64,000 nucleotides of DNA, taken from positions 8,698-72,697 of the forward strand of contig NZ_DATBTY010000080.1 in the NCBI RefSeq assembly GCF_036516575.1, given 5' to 3'. Origin of the DNA: Cerasibacillus sp036516575. GTDB lineage: Bacteria; Bacillota; Bacilli; Bacillales; Amphibacillaceae. The translations under genes and the position numbers were made by a program. The notes under the pieces were generated by a model, which saw nothing but the letters and a program-made list of their open reading frames with translations, searched no databases and had not been told where the DNA came from. Of the stretch, positions 1-8,045 are shown one piece after another (the first letter of the stretch is position 1; the number at the start of each line of letters is the position of its first letter).

Positions 1-46
1 TAATTAAAATATGATAAAGAAAAGGCCCAAAAAGGGAGGAATAAAC

Positions 47-145
47 ATGAAAAGAGGAACTTTCTATTTATTGCTAGGTGTTGCAACCGTCGCTGGTTAT
101 ATGTTCGTAAGTAGAAAAATAGAAGATACAAGAGATTTCCGCTAA
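47..145 (+). CDS. small single-pass membrane peptide, 32 aa, unknown
   Basis: A 32-codon ORF too short for most gene callers. A strong Shine-Dalgarno (AAAGGGAGGA, 31-40) lies 6 nt before the ATG and a clear terminator follows the stop, so it looks like a complete transcription unit end. The peptide starts Met-Lys-Arg, has one hydrophobic stretch (about residues 5-21) and ends in a charged tail (RKIEDTRDFR), so it is probably a single-pass membrane protein with the tail in the cytoplasm. I do not recognise the family. Whatever lies upstream is outside the window, so operon context is unknown. Confidence 0.6.
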   Translation: MKRGTFYLLLGVATVAGYMFVSRKIEDTRDFR

Positions 146-157
146 TCTCTACTAAAT

Positions 158-192
158 AAAATCCGTCTTGTTTAGGCAAGACGGATTTTTGT
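158..192 (+). terminator. intrinsic terminator after the 32-aa peptide gene
   Basis: Stem AAATCCGTCTTG (159-170) pairs with CAAGACGGATTT (177-188) around a short loop and runs into a T tract. It isolates the peptide gene from the VanW-like gene downstream. Confidence 0.85.
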
Positions 193-251
193 ATGAAATG
201 TTATGAGAGACAAATACTAAGCATAATGACGATATTTAAAGGATGAATGGG

Positions 252-1097
252 ATGAAAAAAATCTTGCTATTTTTAATGTTATATTTATCCCTGCCACAGT
301 ATATTCAGGCACAAACGTTAATTGTGTCCGATGACAAAGGCTTAGTACTTGAAACACTCGTTTTTGATCAATTTGCACTTGATACGACAAGCGGTTTTTT
401 TATTGATACATTTTTACTTGAACAAGTGACAAAACGTATTCAGGAACAGGTATATGAAGAAGCAAAAAATGCTTATTTTAATGAACAAAATGAGATAATG
501 CCTGGAACTGCTGGTCAAAGGTTAGACACTGATTTATTTTTATTGAAATTCAAGGAGCATTTTTATACTAAGAAAGAAAATCAGCTGAAAGTACCACTAA
601 AAGTCGTATATCCGAAAGTTGATGTCGAATTTTTAGCGGAAATTAGTGAAAAACAACTTGCTAGCTACACAACCTATTACAATGAAAGCAATAAAGAGCG
701 ATCCCATAATATTGTATTGGCAACAATGGCGATTAATAATCATGTCTTGTTTCCTGGTGAAGAATTTTCTTTCAATAAGATTGTGGGCGAAAGAACTAAA
801 GACCGTGGCTATAAACAAGCACCGGTTATCGTAAGAGGTGAGTTATCTGAAGGTATTGGTGGGGGGATTTGTCAAGTCTCCTCAACTTTATTTAATGCGG
901 TGAATTTAAAAGGTATTCAAATTATTGAGCGTTATTCACATAGTCGTGAAGTCCCATATGTACCACCAGGAAAAGATGCAACGGTTAGCTGGTGGGGACC
1001 AGATTTTGTTTTTAAAAATAATTATAAACAACCGATTCTTATTCGTGCCCGGGCTGCTAATGGACAAATGAGTATTCAAATCTATTCTCCAGCATAA
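252..1097 (+). CDS. VanW family protein, exported
   Basis: This 281-aa protein has an N-terminal signal peptide (about residues 1-20, cleavage after IQA). Its C-terminal half, about residues 135-270, is a VanW-like domain with the characteristic sequence around EEFSFNKIVGERT and the glycine-rich GGGICQVSST. VanW domains are found in vancomycin-resistance clusters and in many cell-wall-associated proteins, but their biochemical role is not established, so no resistance function should be read into it. The ATG at 243 sits against the AAAGG; the ATG at 252 has proper spacing, so I prefer 252. It has its own terminator and no obvious operon partner. Confidence 0.85.
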   Translation: MKKILLFLMLYLSLPQYIQAQTLIVSDDKGLVLETLVFDQFALDTTSGFFIDTFLLEQVTKRIQEQVYEEAKNAYFNEQNEIMPGTAGQRLDTDLFLLKFKEHFYTKKENQLKVPLKVVYPKVDVEFLAEISEKQLASYTTYYNESNKERSHNIVLATMAINNHVLFPGEEFSFNKIVGERTKDRGYKQAPVIVRGELSEGIGGGICQVSSTLFNAVNLKGIQIIERYSHSREVPYVPPGKDATVSWWGPDFVFKNNYKQPILIRARAANGQMSIQIYSPA

Positions 1098-1112
1098 TAA
1101 TCATGTAAATGA

Positions 1113-1155
1113 AAAGCAGGGTGTCTTTTTAAGACTCCCTGCTGTATTTGTTTTT
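1113..1155 (+). terminator. intrinsic terminator after VanW-like gene
   Basis: Stem AGCAGGGTGTCTT pairs with AAGACTCCCTGCT with one mismatch and is followed by a T-rich tract ending at the convergent YceI gene. Confidence 0.8.
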
Positions 1156-1698
1156 TTATTCAGCTTGTTTATGTGCTTCTATTTCGATGTGAATTTTTAC
1201 ATCTTCCCCGACCATCACGCCGCCTGTTTCAAGCGCACTATTCCAAGTAAGTCCAAATTCTTTTCTGTTAATTGTTGTTGATCCACTAAAACCGGCAACT
1301 TCATTACCCCATGGGTCTTTTGTTTGACCTTCAAAAGTGATATCAAATGTGACTGGATTTGTTTGATCACGAATGGTCATATCACCAGTTACATCGTATT
1401 GGTTTTCACCTGTTTTTTTAATTGATGTTGCTGAGAAAGTCATTTTAGGGAAAGTGTTTGCATCAAAGAAATCTGGTGAACGTAAATGATCATCACGATC
1501 TTTATTACGTGTATCAATACTATTAATATCAATGGAGAATTCAATTTTTGCATCCGTTAAATCTTCTGGATTTGCTTCGATTGTTGCATCAAACTCATTA
1601 AATACTCCTTTAACACGTGAAATCATCATATGTCGAATAGAAAACTCCAATAAACTATGTGCTGTATCTACTTTCCAGGTTGCATGACTCATATTCAT
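1156..1698 (-). CDS. YceI family lipid-binding-like protein
   Basis: A 180-aa protein matching the YceI family over its whole length, with the N-terminal TWKVDTAHS motif, the central RDDHLRSPDFFDANTFPKM block and the late NRKEFGLTWN block. YceI folds as an extended lipocalin-like beta barrel that binds polyisoprenoid or other amphiphilic ligands. There is no signal peptide, so this one is probably cytoplasmic, like many Firmicute members. A GTG at 1704 abuts the AAGGAG ribosome site; ATG at 1698 or 1692 fits better, and 1698 is chosen. It is a single-gene unit driven by a near-consensus sigma-A promoter. Confidence 0.9.
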   Translation of the reverse strand: MNMSHATWKVDTAHSLLEFSIRHMMISRVKGVFNEFDATIEANPEDLTDAKIEFSIDINSIDTRNKDRDDHLRSPDFFDANTFPKMTFSATSIKKTGENQYDVTGDMTIRDQTNPVTFDITFEGQTKDPWGNEVAGFSGSTTINRKEFGLTWNSALETGGVMVGEDVKIHIEIEAHKQAE

Positions 1699-1741
1699 AC
1701 CCACTCCTTATATTTTGTATATCACTTACTTTTCATAACCT

Positions 1742-1770
1742 AGTATATAATCATAAATGAGTAATGTCAA
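1742..1770 (-). promoter_or_regulatory. near-consensus sigma-A promoter of the YceI gene
   Basis: On the minus strand, TTGACA (1770-1765) and TATACT (1747-1742) are separated by exactly 17 bases. The placement 45 bases upstream of the coding start is appropriate. This is the best match to the sigma-A consensus that I found in the window. Confidence 0.8.
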
Positions 1771-1859
1771 GTAAATCATTTATAATAAAAAAGAACGGTA
1801 CTATTATTAAGATGGAAGCGTTATAATATAGATTGATAATAGGATAAGAGGTGAAGAAA

Positions 1860-3650
1860 TTGACAAATGAAAAATATCAACCTACATGGGACCTAGATGT
1901 GATCTTTTCAGGTGGAAGTGGGTCTGAAGCTTTTAAAACATATCTACAAGACATTGAGGAGGATATCAATTCTCTAAGTGAACAGGTAAATAAGTTTCAT
2001 CCTAGTCAGGAACAAACTTTAGAAGCGGATATGATAAAACTTGTTATGATCATGGATCCATTGATGAAACGTATGCGTGATGCATTTGCTTATGTAAGTT
2101 GTTTAAGTGCTCAAGATGTCAATGATAAGGAAGCATCGTTACTTTTAACAAAACGTAGTGATATACGAGCAAAAATGGATGCTGTTCAAACAGTATGGAA
2201 ACAGAAGCTGAGTGAGATTGATAATGAAAGATGGGTAGAGTTACTTGAGACGCCACCTTTAAATGACATATCTTTTTATTTAAATGAAAGCCGCTTAGAG
2301 GCAAAAGAACGCTTATCGGTCTCGCAAGAAGTATTGTTAAATGATTTAGCTGTAGATGGCTATCATGCATGGAATCATATGTATCAATCTATCGTTGGTA
2401 AAATGACGATTCCAATTGAAGTTGAGGGTAAAATATCTGATTTATCAGTTGGACAAGCTTCGAACTTATTATCCAATCCAAATCGGAGTATTCGTCATAA
2501 AGCTTTTCGTGCGTTACAACATGAGTGGGAGAAAAACTCTGATTTAATTGGTCATACGTTAAATCACTTGGCCGGATTCCGATTACAAGTTTATAAACAC
2601 CGTCAATGGGATGACGTGTTAAAAGAACCGCTTATGATTAATCGAATGAAAAAGGCAACACTAGATGCCATGTGGACGGCGATTACAAACAAGAAGCAGT
2701 CATTTGTTTCATATTTTGAAAAGAAAGCATCCCTTCTTGGGTTAAAACGCTTAAGCTTTTATGATTTAGGTGCTCCGTTGGCTCAAACGAATCAAACGTA
2801 TACTTACACTGAAGGTGCTGAATTTATTATTAACCATTTTAGAAGCTTTAGTCCTGAAATGGCTGAATTTGCTAAAAAAGCCTTTGAAAAACGTTGGATT
2901 GAAGCGGAAGACAGAGCAGGTAAGCGCCCTGGTGGTTTTTGTACAAGCTTTCCTGCTAGCAAACAAACACGTATTTTCATGACATATTCAGGGACACTGT
3001 CTAATGTTGCAACGTTAGCACATGAACTCGGACATGCCTATCATCAACATGTCATGAATGATTTACCTGCGATGAACCAACGTTATGCGATGAATGTAGC
3101 AGAAACAGCATCTACATTAGCTGAGATGATTGTAGCTGATGCGGCAGTTAAGAATGCAAAAACCAAAGAAGAAAAGCTTTTCTTATTAGAGGATAAATTA
3201 CAACGCACTGTTGCCTTCTTTATGAATATTCATGCTCGTTTTATTTTCGAAGAACGTTTTTATGAAGAAAGAAAACAAGGAATGGTACCTGTATCACGCT
3301 TGAATGAATTAATGGTTGAAGCGCAAAAAGAAGCCTATTGTGAGGCATTGGAAGAATATGATCCAACATTCTGGGCATCAAAACTTCATTTCCATATAAC
3401 AGGTACACCGTTCTATAATTTCCCGTATACATTTGGTTATCTCTTTAGTTTAGGGATTTATGCGCATGCAATAAAGCAAGGTAACAGTTTTGAAATGAAT
3501 TACATCCAATTACTACGTGATACAGGCCGTATGGAAGTAGAGGATTTAGCTACGAAACATCTACAAGTCGATTTAACAAAACCCGAATTCTGGGAGAATG
3601 GTATCGATTTATGCTTGAATGATTTAGAACAATTTCTAGCGATTAATTAA
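1860..3650 (+). CDS. pepF: M3 family oligoendopeptidase, PepF type
   Basis: A zinc metallopeptidase of about 596 aa, the usual size for the PepF/M3B family, which trims oligopeptides in the cytoplasm. The HELGH zinc-binding motif is at residues 388-392 (HExxH with catalytic Glu), and the third ligand is expected in the NVAETASTLAE helix near residue 415. An upstream GTG at 1851 lies inside the AGAGGTGA ribosome site; the TTG at 1860 has normal spacing and is preferred. It stands alone between YceI and the spoVA operon and ends at a bidirectional terminator. Confidence 0.92.
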   Translation: MTNEKYQPTWDLDVIFSGGSGSEAFKTYLQDIEEDINSLSEQVNKFHPSQEQTLEADMIKLVMIMDPLMKRMRDAFAYVSCLSAQDVNDKEASLLLTKRSDIRAKMDAVQTVWKQKLSEIDNERWVELLETPPLNDISFYLNESRLEAKERLSVSQEVLLNDLAVDGYHAWNHMYQSIVGKMTIPIEVEGKISDLSVGQASNLLSNPNRSIRHKAFRALQHEWEKNSDLIGHTLNHLAGFRLQVYKHRQWDDVLKEPLMINRMKKATLDAMWTAITNKKQSFVSYFEKKASLLGLKRLSFYDLGAPLAQTNQTYTYTEGAEFIINHFRSFSPEMAEFAKKAFEKRWIEAEDRAGKRPGGFCTSFPASKQTRIFMTYSGTLSNVATLAHELGHAYHQHVMNDLPAMNQRYAMNVAETASTLAEMIVADAAVKNAKTKEEKLFLLEDKLQRTVAFFMNIHARFIFEERFYEERKQGMVPVSRLNELMVEAQKEAYCEALEEYDPTFWASKLHFHITGTPFYNFPYTFGYLFSLGIYAHAIKQGNSFEMNYIQLLRDTGRMEVEDLATKHLQVDLTKPEFWENGIDLCLNDLEQFLAIN

Positions 3651-3655
3651 GATGC

Positions 3656-3690
3656 AAAAGGATAACCATATTTAGGTTATCCTTTTGGTT
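3656..3690. terminator. bidirectional terminator between pepF and spoVAE
   Basis: A perfect 12-bp stem, AAAAGGATAACC (3656-3667) with GGTTATCCTTTT (3675-3686). The spoVAE stop codon lies inside the right arm, so coding sequence and terminator overlap. Confidence 0.8.
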
Positions 3691-4027
3691 TGAATAATAT
3701 TGCTCCAATGACACCAAAGATGATCGCAGCTGATATACCTGAACTTGTTACTTCAAACATACCTGTTACGACACCGATGAGTCCATGTTTTTCTGCTTCT
3801 GCCATTGCACCGTGGACAAGTGAGTTTCCGAAACTCGTAATGGGAACGGTTGCACCGGCACCGGCAAAATCAATTAACGGCTCATATAAATTAAAGCCAT
3901 CCATAATTGCCCCAAGTACGACTAAAGCAGTCAATGTATGGGCAGGGGTTAATTTGAATACATCCATTAAGATTTGACCAATGACACAAATGAGGCCACC
4001 AACAAGGAATGCCCAGAAGAATATCAT
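3677..4027 (-). CDS. spoVAE: stage V sporulation protein AE (SpoVAEb type)
   Basis: A 116-aa membrane protein with about three hydrophobic segments and the family signature FAGAGATVPITSFGNSLVHGA. It belongs to the SpoVA channel of the spore inner membrane, which moves Ca-dipicolinate into the forespore and releases it at germination. It overlaps spoVAD by 4 nt (ATGA), indicating translational coupling. It is last in the four-gene operon, and its stop is inside the terminator stem. Confidence 0.93.
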   Translation of the reverse strand: MIFFWAFLVGGLICVIGQILMDVFKLTPAHTLTALVVLGAIMDGFNLYEPLIDFAGAGATVPITSFGNSLVHGAMAEAEKHGLIGVVTGMFEVTSSGISAAIIFGVIGAILFKPKG

Positions 4028-5040
4028 GATTTGTCACTTCCTGCTTCGATGGCGACTGCATGGGCAATACAAGGAATTGAATTTTTTTGCTGAACAGTTA
4101 GTGGAGAATGAAGCGCACCAGTTGCAACCGCCAGGATTTTTTTAATATTCCCTTTTCTTATTTGGTCTATATAGTATCCATAAATCCCAATGGCAGAAGA
4201 AGCCGTTCCACTAGCTCCTGCTAATATAGGTTGTTCTCTTTTGTAAATAGATAGACCACAATCGACATATTGTTCTTTACGTATATGAATCCCTTTTTGG
4301 TTGAGTAATTCTAAGGAGCTTTCACGACCGACTTTACCAAGGTCTCCGGTAATAATGAGGTCATAGTAAGAAGGTGACAAATTTCGTTCTTTTAGGTGTG
4401 TCATAATCGTATCAACAGCAGCGGGGGCCATTGCACCACCCATATTAAATGGATCTGTTAAACCCATATCAACCACTTTACCTATTGTAGCCGAAGTAAT
4501 CACAGGACCACTTCCTTGCTGTGCGATTATTGCGCAACCGGCACCTGTTACAGTCCATTGAGCTGTGGGAGGTTTCTGGCTACCATATTCTGTCGGATAA
4601 CGATACTGTCTTTCAGTCGCTGCATTATGACTAGCTGTGCCTGTCATGACATAGTTTGCAGCTTGATTATTAATCATGAGTGCCGCTAATGCTAATCCTT
4701 CTGTAGATGTTGCGCAAGCATTAAATAATCCAAAGTAACCAATATCTTCGGATTTTAAAGCTAAAGTCGTCGGTGTAATCTGGTTAATTAAATCACCACC
4801 TAGGAAAAATTCAACCTGTTCTTTTTCAATCGGGCTTTTGTTAACCGTGATATCAATCGCCTGTTCTAAAAGAAGTTGTTGCGCTTTCTCAAAAGAATCT
4901 TGCTCCAACCATTGGTCATCATGTAATAAATCAAAAGCTTCCGGAATCTTGCCTTTAGCTTCCATTGGCCCCCCAACCGTTCCAGTAGAGATAATAACTG
5001 GTTTATTTGTAAACATCCACGTTCTTTTTCCTAAAAGCAT
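4024..5040 (-). CDS. spoVAD: stage V sporulation protein AD
   Basis: A 338-aa soluble protein with a thiolase-like fold. The glycine-rich start (VIISTGTVGGPMEAKG) and the FNACATSTEGLALA segment are typical of SpoVAD. SpoVAD binds dipicolinic acid and sits with SpoVAC and SpoVAE at the spore inner membrane. It lies 3 nt after spoVAC and overlaps spoVAE by 4 nt. Length is normal for the family, and I see no disrupted region. Confidence 0.95.
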   Translation of the reverse strand: MLLGKRTWMFTNKPVIISTGTVGGPMEAKGKIPEAFDLLHDDQWLEQDSFEKAQQLLLEQAIDITVNKSPIEKEQVEFFLGGDLINQITPTTLALKSEDIGYFGLFNACATSTEGLALAALMINNQAANYVMTGTASHNAATERQYRYPTEYGSQKPPTAQWTVTGAGCAIIAQQGSGPVITSATIGKVVDMGLTDPFNMGGAMAPAAVDTIMTHLKERNLSPSYYDLIITGDLGKVGRESSLELLNQKGIHIRKEQYVDCGLSIYKREQPILAGASGTASSAIGIYGYYIDQIRKGNIKKILAVATGALHSPLTVQQKNSIPCIAHAVAIEAGSDKS

Positions 5041-5043
5041 ACA

Positions 5044-5514
5044 TCATCCCATCCATTTCATAAAAAGCGTTTTTATAATAGCGATAATAAAAGCAGAAAA
5101 CACACCATATACGATAACCGATCCAGCAAGCTTGAACATATTACTGCCAACACCTAAAATAAATCCTTCTGTTCGATGTTCAATAGCGGTAGAAATAACA
5201 GCATTACCGAACCCTGTAACAGGAACAGCGGAACCAGCTCCTGCAAATTGACCAAGTTTATCATATAAGCCGAAGCCGGTAAGGAGCATCGTGAAGAAAA
5301 TAATTGTAGCGACGGTCGGATTTCCTGCTGTTTGCTCTGTAAAATCAAAGAAATAGATATAGAAAGTTGTAATGACTTGTCCAATTAGACAAATAAAGCC
5401 ACCAACAAAAAAGGCTTTAAAACAATTGAGAATTACCGGACGTTTGAGTTCTTTTTTTTGTTGTAATTTGTGATAATTTTGTTCCTCAGCTGTTTTACTT
5501 TTATCGTTATTCAT
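5044..5514 (-). CDS. spoVAC: stage V sporulation protein AC
   Basis: A 156-aa integral membrane protein with several hydrophobic segments and the shared SpoVAC/AE signature FAGAGSAVPVTGFGNAV. SpoVAC is the mechanosensitive, channel-forming component for Ca-dipicolinate in B. subtilis. A charged, Lys/Gln-rich N-terminus of about 30 residues precedes the first membrane segment. GGAGTGA stands 7 nt before the ATG. It is the second gene of the operon, 18 nt after the lipoprotein gene. Confidence 0.95.
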   Translation of the reverse strand: MNNDKSKTAEEQNYHKLQQKKELKRPVILNCFKAFFVGGFICLIGQVITTFYIYFFDFTEQTAGNPTVATIIFFTMLLTGFGLYDKLGQFAGAGSAVPVTGFGNAVISTAIEHRTEGFILGVGSNMFKLAGSVIVYGVFSAFIIAIIKTLFMKWMG

Positions 5515-5532
5515 TCATCATTCACTCCAAAT

Positions 5533-5979
5533 CTAAGTTTCTTCTTTTGACAACTTCATGATGCGTCCAACTTCCTTCTTTATTTCATCTTCAGTAATTG
5601 CATCGCGTTCTATACGTTTTTCAAGTTTATCGAGTTCCATTATAATTTTTTGGTCTGTTGAAACCTCTACTTTATCTAAATTAAATTCTTTTTTAATGTC
5701 TTTCTCTAGTTTTTCACGAATTGTAGCTAGCCTAAAACGCTTCATATGTGGAATTTCTATCGTAACAATAACATCTTTTCCTGCATTAACCGCACTTATT
5801 GTTGTCACATCTTTATCAGATGCTAAATAATCTTTAATTTGATTTGACAGGTGTTGATTATGACTGGTTGTTGATAATTTCGTAAAAGAAGGGTCATTTG
5901 CTGCATTGTCATTTGCTTGGCAACCAATAAGGAAAAAAAGGATTAAAAAGAAATAGATACTGTTTTTTAATTTAATCAT
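5533..5979 (-). CDS. YhcN/YlaJ family sporulation lipoprotein
   Basis: A 148-aa lipoprotein with a signal peptide and the lipobox LIGC (Cys20). The rest resembles YhcN/YlaJ spore lipoproteins: a short domain with KDVIVTIEIPHMKR followed by a charged helical tail. YhcN-type lipoproteins are made in the forespore and localise to the spore inner membrane. The gene leads the spoVAC-AD-AE operon, an arrangement that also occurs in accessory spoVA operons, which suggests a role alongside the channel. A GTG at 5988 overlaps the AAGGTG ribosome site, so the ATG at 5979 is taken as the start. Confidence 0.82.
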   Translation of the reverse strand: MIKLKNSIYFFLILFFLIGCQANDNAANDPSFTKLSTTSHNQHLSNQIKDYLASDKDVTTISAVNAGKDVIVTIEIPHMKRFRLATIREKLEKDIKKEFNLDKVEVSTDQKIIMELDKLEKRIERDAITEDEIKKEVGRIMKLSKEET

Positions 5980-6069
5980 GCGTATCACCTTCTTTCTTAT
6001 GAATTCATTCTTCTTTATGGTTATCTATTATTTTTGTTAATTTTTCTTGAAATATACGTCTCAATTCTT

Positions 6070-6099
6070 TTAACATTTGTATACGAATCAATGTATACT
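6070..6099 (+). promoter_or_regulatory. probable sigma-A promoter of the YwpF gene
   Basis: TTAACA (6070-6075) and TATACT (6094-6099) with an 18-base spacer, about 48 bases before the coding start. One mismatch from consensus in each hexamer. Confidence 0.5.
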
Positions 6100-6146
6100 A
6101 TAAACATCATGTTACAATATAATAAAACCCTTTCGAGGTGAGCGGA

Positions 6147-6554
6147 TTGAAAACATTTAAATTAAAGAAATTGATTGTAATAGAGGGTGTCAATGATAAG
6201 CAAAAAAGACATAAAATAAATCTTATCGATGGTTTAATTATAAATCGAGAAGACGAACAAAATCGGTGGGTTATCGAGGCGTATACTACTGCGGACTACA
6301 TTGATTTCTTTAAGCGATTCGAGGGTAGGGAGCCGATTCAATTACAAGTCAAAATAACGAAAGAAACGAATCCACCTGCTCTATTTACAACCAAAATGAT
6401 TGGCATGAATCTGATGGATGATAAAATGAACGTCTTATTCATTGGAACGATCATTGATGAACGGATGAGCAACATAGAAAACACATTACAACGTTTAATT
6501 AAAGAAGGCTATGAAGGTGAGGATTTATTACAACAATTTAAAAACAGTCTTTAA
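6147..6554 (+). CDS. YwpF family protein
   Basis: A 135-aa cytoplasmic protein resembling B. subtilis YwpF: start MKTFKLKKLIV, the central LIDGLIINREDEQNRWVIEA block and a C-terminal helix. The function of YwpF is not established. The GTG at 6138 is part of the GAGGTGAG ribosome site, so the TTG at 6147 is the likely start. It appears monocistronic and is followed by a separate promoter for the K+ channel gene. Confidence 0.8.
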   Translation: MKTFKLKKLIVIEGVNDKQKRHKINLIDGLIINREDEQNRWVIEAYTTADYIDFFKRFEGREPIQLQVKITKETNPPALFTTKMIGMNLMDDKMNVLFIGTIIDERMSNIENTLQRLIKEGYEGEDLLQQFKNSL

Positions 6555-6607
6555 ATCATCCTTTAATCTACTTTTCAAAAAAAGAAGCGGAATTTTGTTT
6601 CTACACT

Positions 6608-6616
6608 TGCTATAAT
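6608..6616 (+). promoter_or_regulatory. extended -10 promoter element before ktrD
   Basis: TGCTATAAT is a perfect extended -10 about 50 bases before the coding start. No good -35 lies at 17 bases, which is usual for extended -10 promoters. Confidence 0.45.
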
Positions 6617-6664
6617 GATGTAAAGATTTATTAAACTTTGCCGATATTAAAAAGGAGAACTTTA

Positions 6665-8029
6665 ATGTTTCATTCAGATAATATATTTGTCAGATGGCTT
6701 AATAAATTATCCCCATTTCAAATCATTTTGTTTTTTTATATGATAGCCATTATTTTTTCAACGCTATTGTTATCATTACCTTTCGCATATAGAGAAGGGA
6801 TGAATCCAGCTTTTATTGATGTACTCTTTGTAGCAGTGAGTGCCATTAGTGTTACGGGGCTAACACCAATATCCATTGCAGATACTTTTAATGAAGTTGG
6901 ATATATTTTGCTCGCCCTTGTTTTGCAACTGGGTGCGGTAGGAATCATGACGCTTGGGACGTTTATTTGGTTGATTTTAGGAAAGAAAATCGGTTTTCGT
7001 GAAAGACGTTTAATTATGGCTGATCAAAATCAAACACAGTTTTCTGGCATGGTCCGCCTTGTGAAACAAATTTTCCTTGTCCTTGTTGTTATTGAGTTCA
7101 TTAGTTTTGTTGTTTTGGGAACATACTATCTTAAGTACTTTCCTGCAAAAGAGGCTTATTTACATGGTTTTTTCAGTACAATTAGTGCGATTTCTAATGG
7201 TGGGTTCGATATTACTGGTGATTCACTCATTTCATATCGCCATGACTATTTCTTTCAGTTTCATACCATAATATTAATTATTTTAGGTGCTATTGGCTTT
7301 CCAGTTCTAATTGAAGTGAAGGAGTATATTTTTGCTAAGAAGCAACACAGGCAGTTTTTTCGGTTTAGTTTGTTTACAAAATTAACAACCTTAACCTTTT
7401 TTATATTAATCATCGTTGGGACAGTATTTATCTATTTACTAGATGCAACTCAATTCTTTTCAGGAAAATCATGGCATGAAGCATTTTTTTATTCTTTCTT
7501 TCAGTCTGTAACAACAAGATCAGCAGGCTTAAGTACGATGGATGTTAGTCAGTTGACTGAAGCGAACCATTTATTTATGTCGTTTCTTATGTTTATCGGG
7601 GCATCGCCTAGCAGTGCTGGTGGTGGTATCCGGACAACCACTTTTGCATTAGTTGTTATTTTTATTGCGACATATGCGAGAGGGGAAAATGATATTCATC
7701 TTTTTCGAAGAGAAATCCATCGGCAGGACTTAGTGAAAGCTGTCGTTGTTACATTACTTGCTGTCATGATTGTGTATGCCGCTTTAATTGTTCTTGTAGT
7801 GATTGAACCATTTCATGTGACAGAGCTCTTTTTTGAAATTACCTCGGCTTTCGGTACGGTCGGTTTAAGTTTAGGAATAACAGGGGATTTAACAACGATT
7901 AGCAAAATCATTTTAATGATTCTTATGTTTATTGGGAGAGTTGGCATTGTCACCGCACTCTTTATGTTTAATTCGAATAAAAAGAATGGAAATTATCGCT
8001 ATCCGAAAGAAAGAATTATAATTGGTTAA
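6665..8029 (+). CDS. ktrD: Ktr-type K+ uptake channel subunit (KtrB/KtrD)
   Basis: A 454-aa membrane protein of the TrkH/KtrB superfamily with about eight transmembrane helices and four selectivity-filter loops: SVTGLT, SNGGFD, TRSAGL and TVGLS. The first glycine of each filter is present. Ktr systems import K+ (Na+-stimulated) and need a cytoplasmic RCK ring (KtrA or KtrC) for gating; a KtrC-like subunit lies about 14 kb downstream. AAAGGAGA precedes the ATG at 6665, whereas an upstream TTG at 6638 lacks a ribosome site. Choosing KtrD over KtrB is inference from the lack of an adjacent ktrA. Confidence 0.88.
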   Translation: MFHSDNIFVRWLNKLSPFQIILFFYMIAIIFSTLLLSLPFAYREGMNPAFIDVLFVAVSAISVTGLTPISIADTFNEVGYILLALVLQLGAVGIMTLGTFIWLILGKKIGFRERRLIMADQNQTQFSGMVRLVKQIFLVLVVIEFISFVVLGTYYLKYFPAKEAYLHGFFSTISAISNGGFDITGDSLISYRHDYFFQFHTIILIILGAIGFPVLIEVKEYIFAKKQHRQFFRFSLFTKLTTLTFFILIIVGTVFIYLLDATQFFSGKSWHEAFFYSFFQSVTTRSAGLSTMDVSQLTEANHLFMSFLMFIGASPSSAGGGIRTTTFALVVIFIATYARGENDIHLFRREIHRQDLVKAVVVTLLAVMIVYAALIVLVVIEPFHVTELFFEITSAFGTVGLSLGITGDLTTISKIILMILMFIGRVGIVTALFMFNSNKKNGNYRYPKERIIIG

Positions 8030-8045
8030 TTGAGGGGGAATAGAG

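Noticed and set aside
5980..6069. Sigma-G promoter for the spoVA operon
   Set aside because: A sigma-G promoter is expected biologically, but no -35/-10 pair with acceptable spacing could be chosen by eye.
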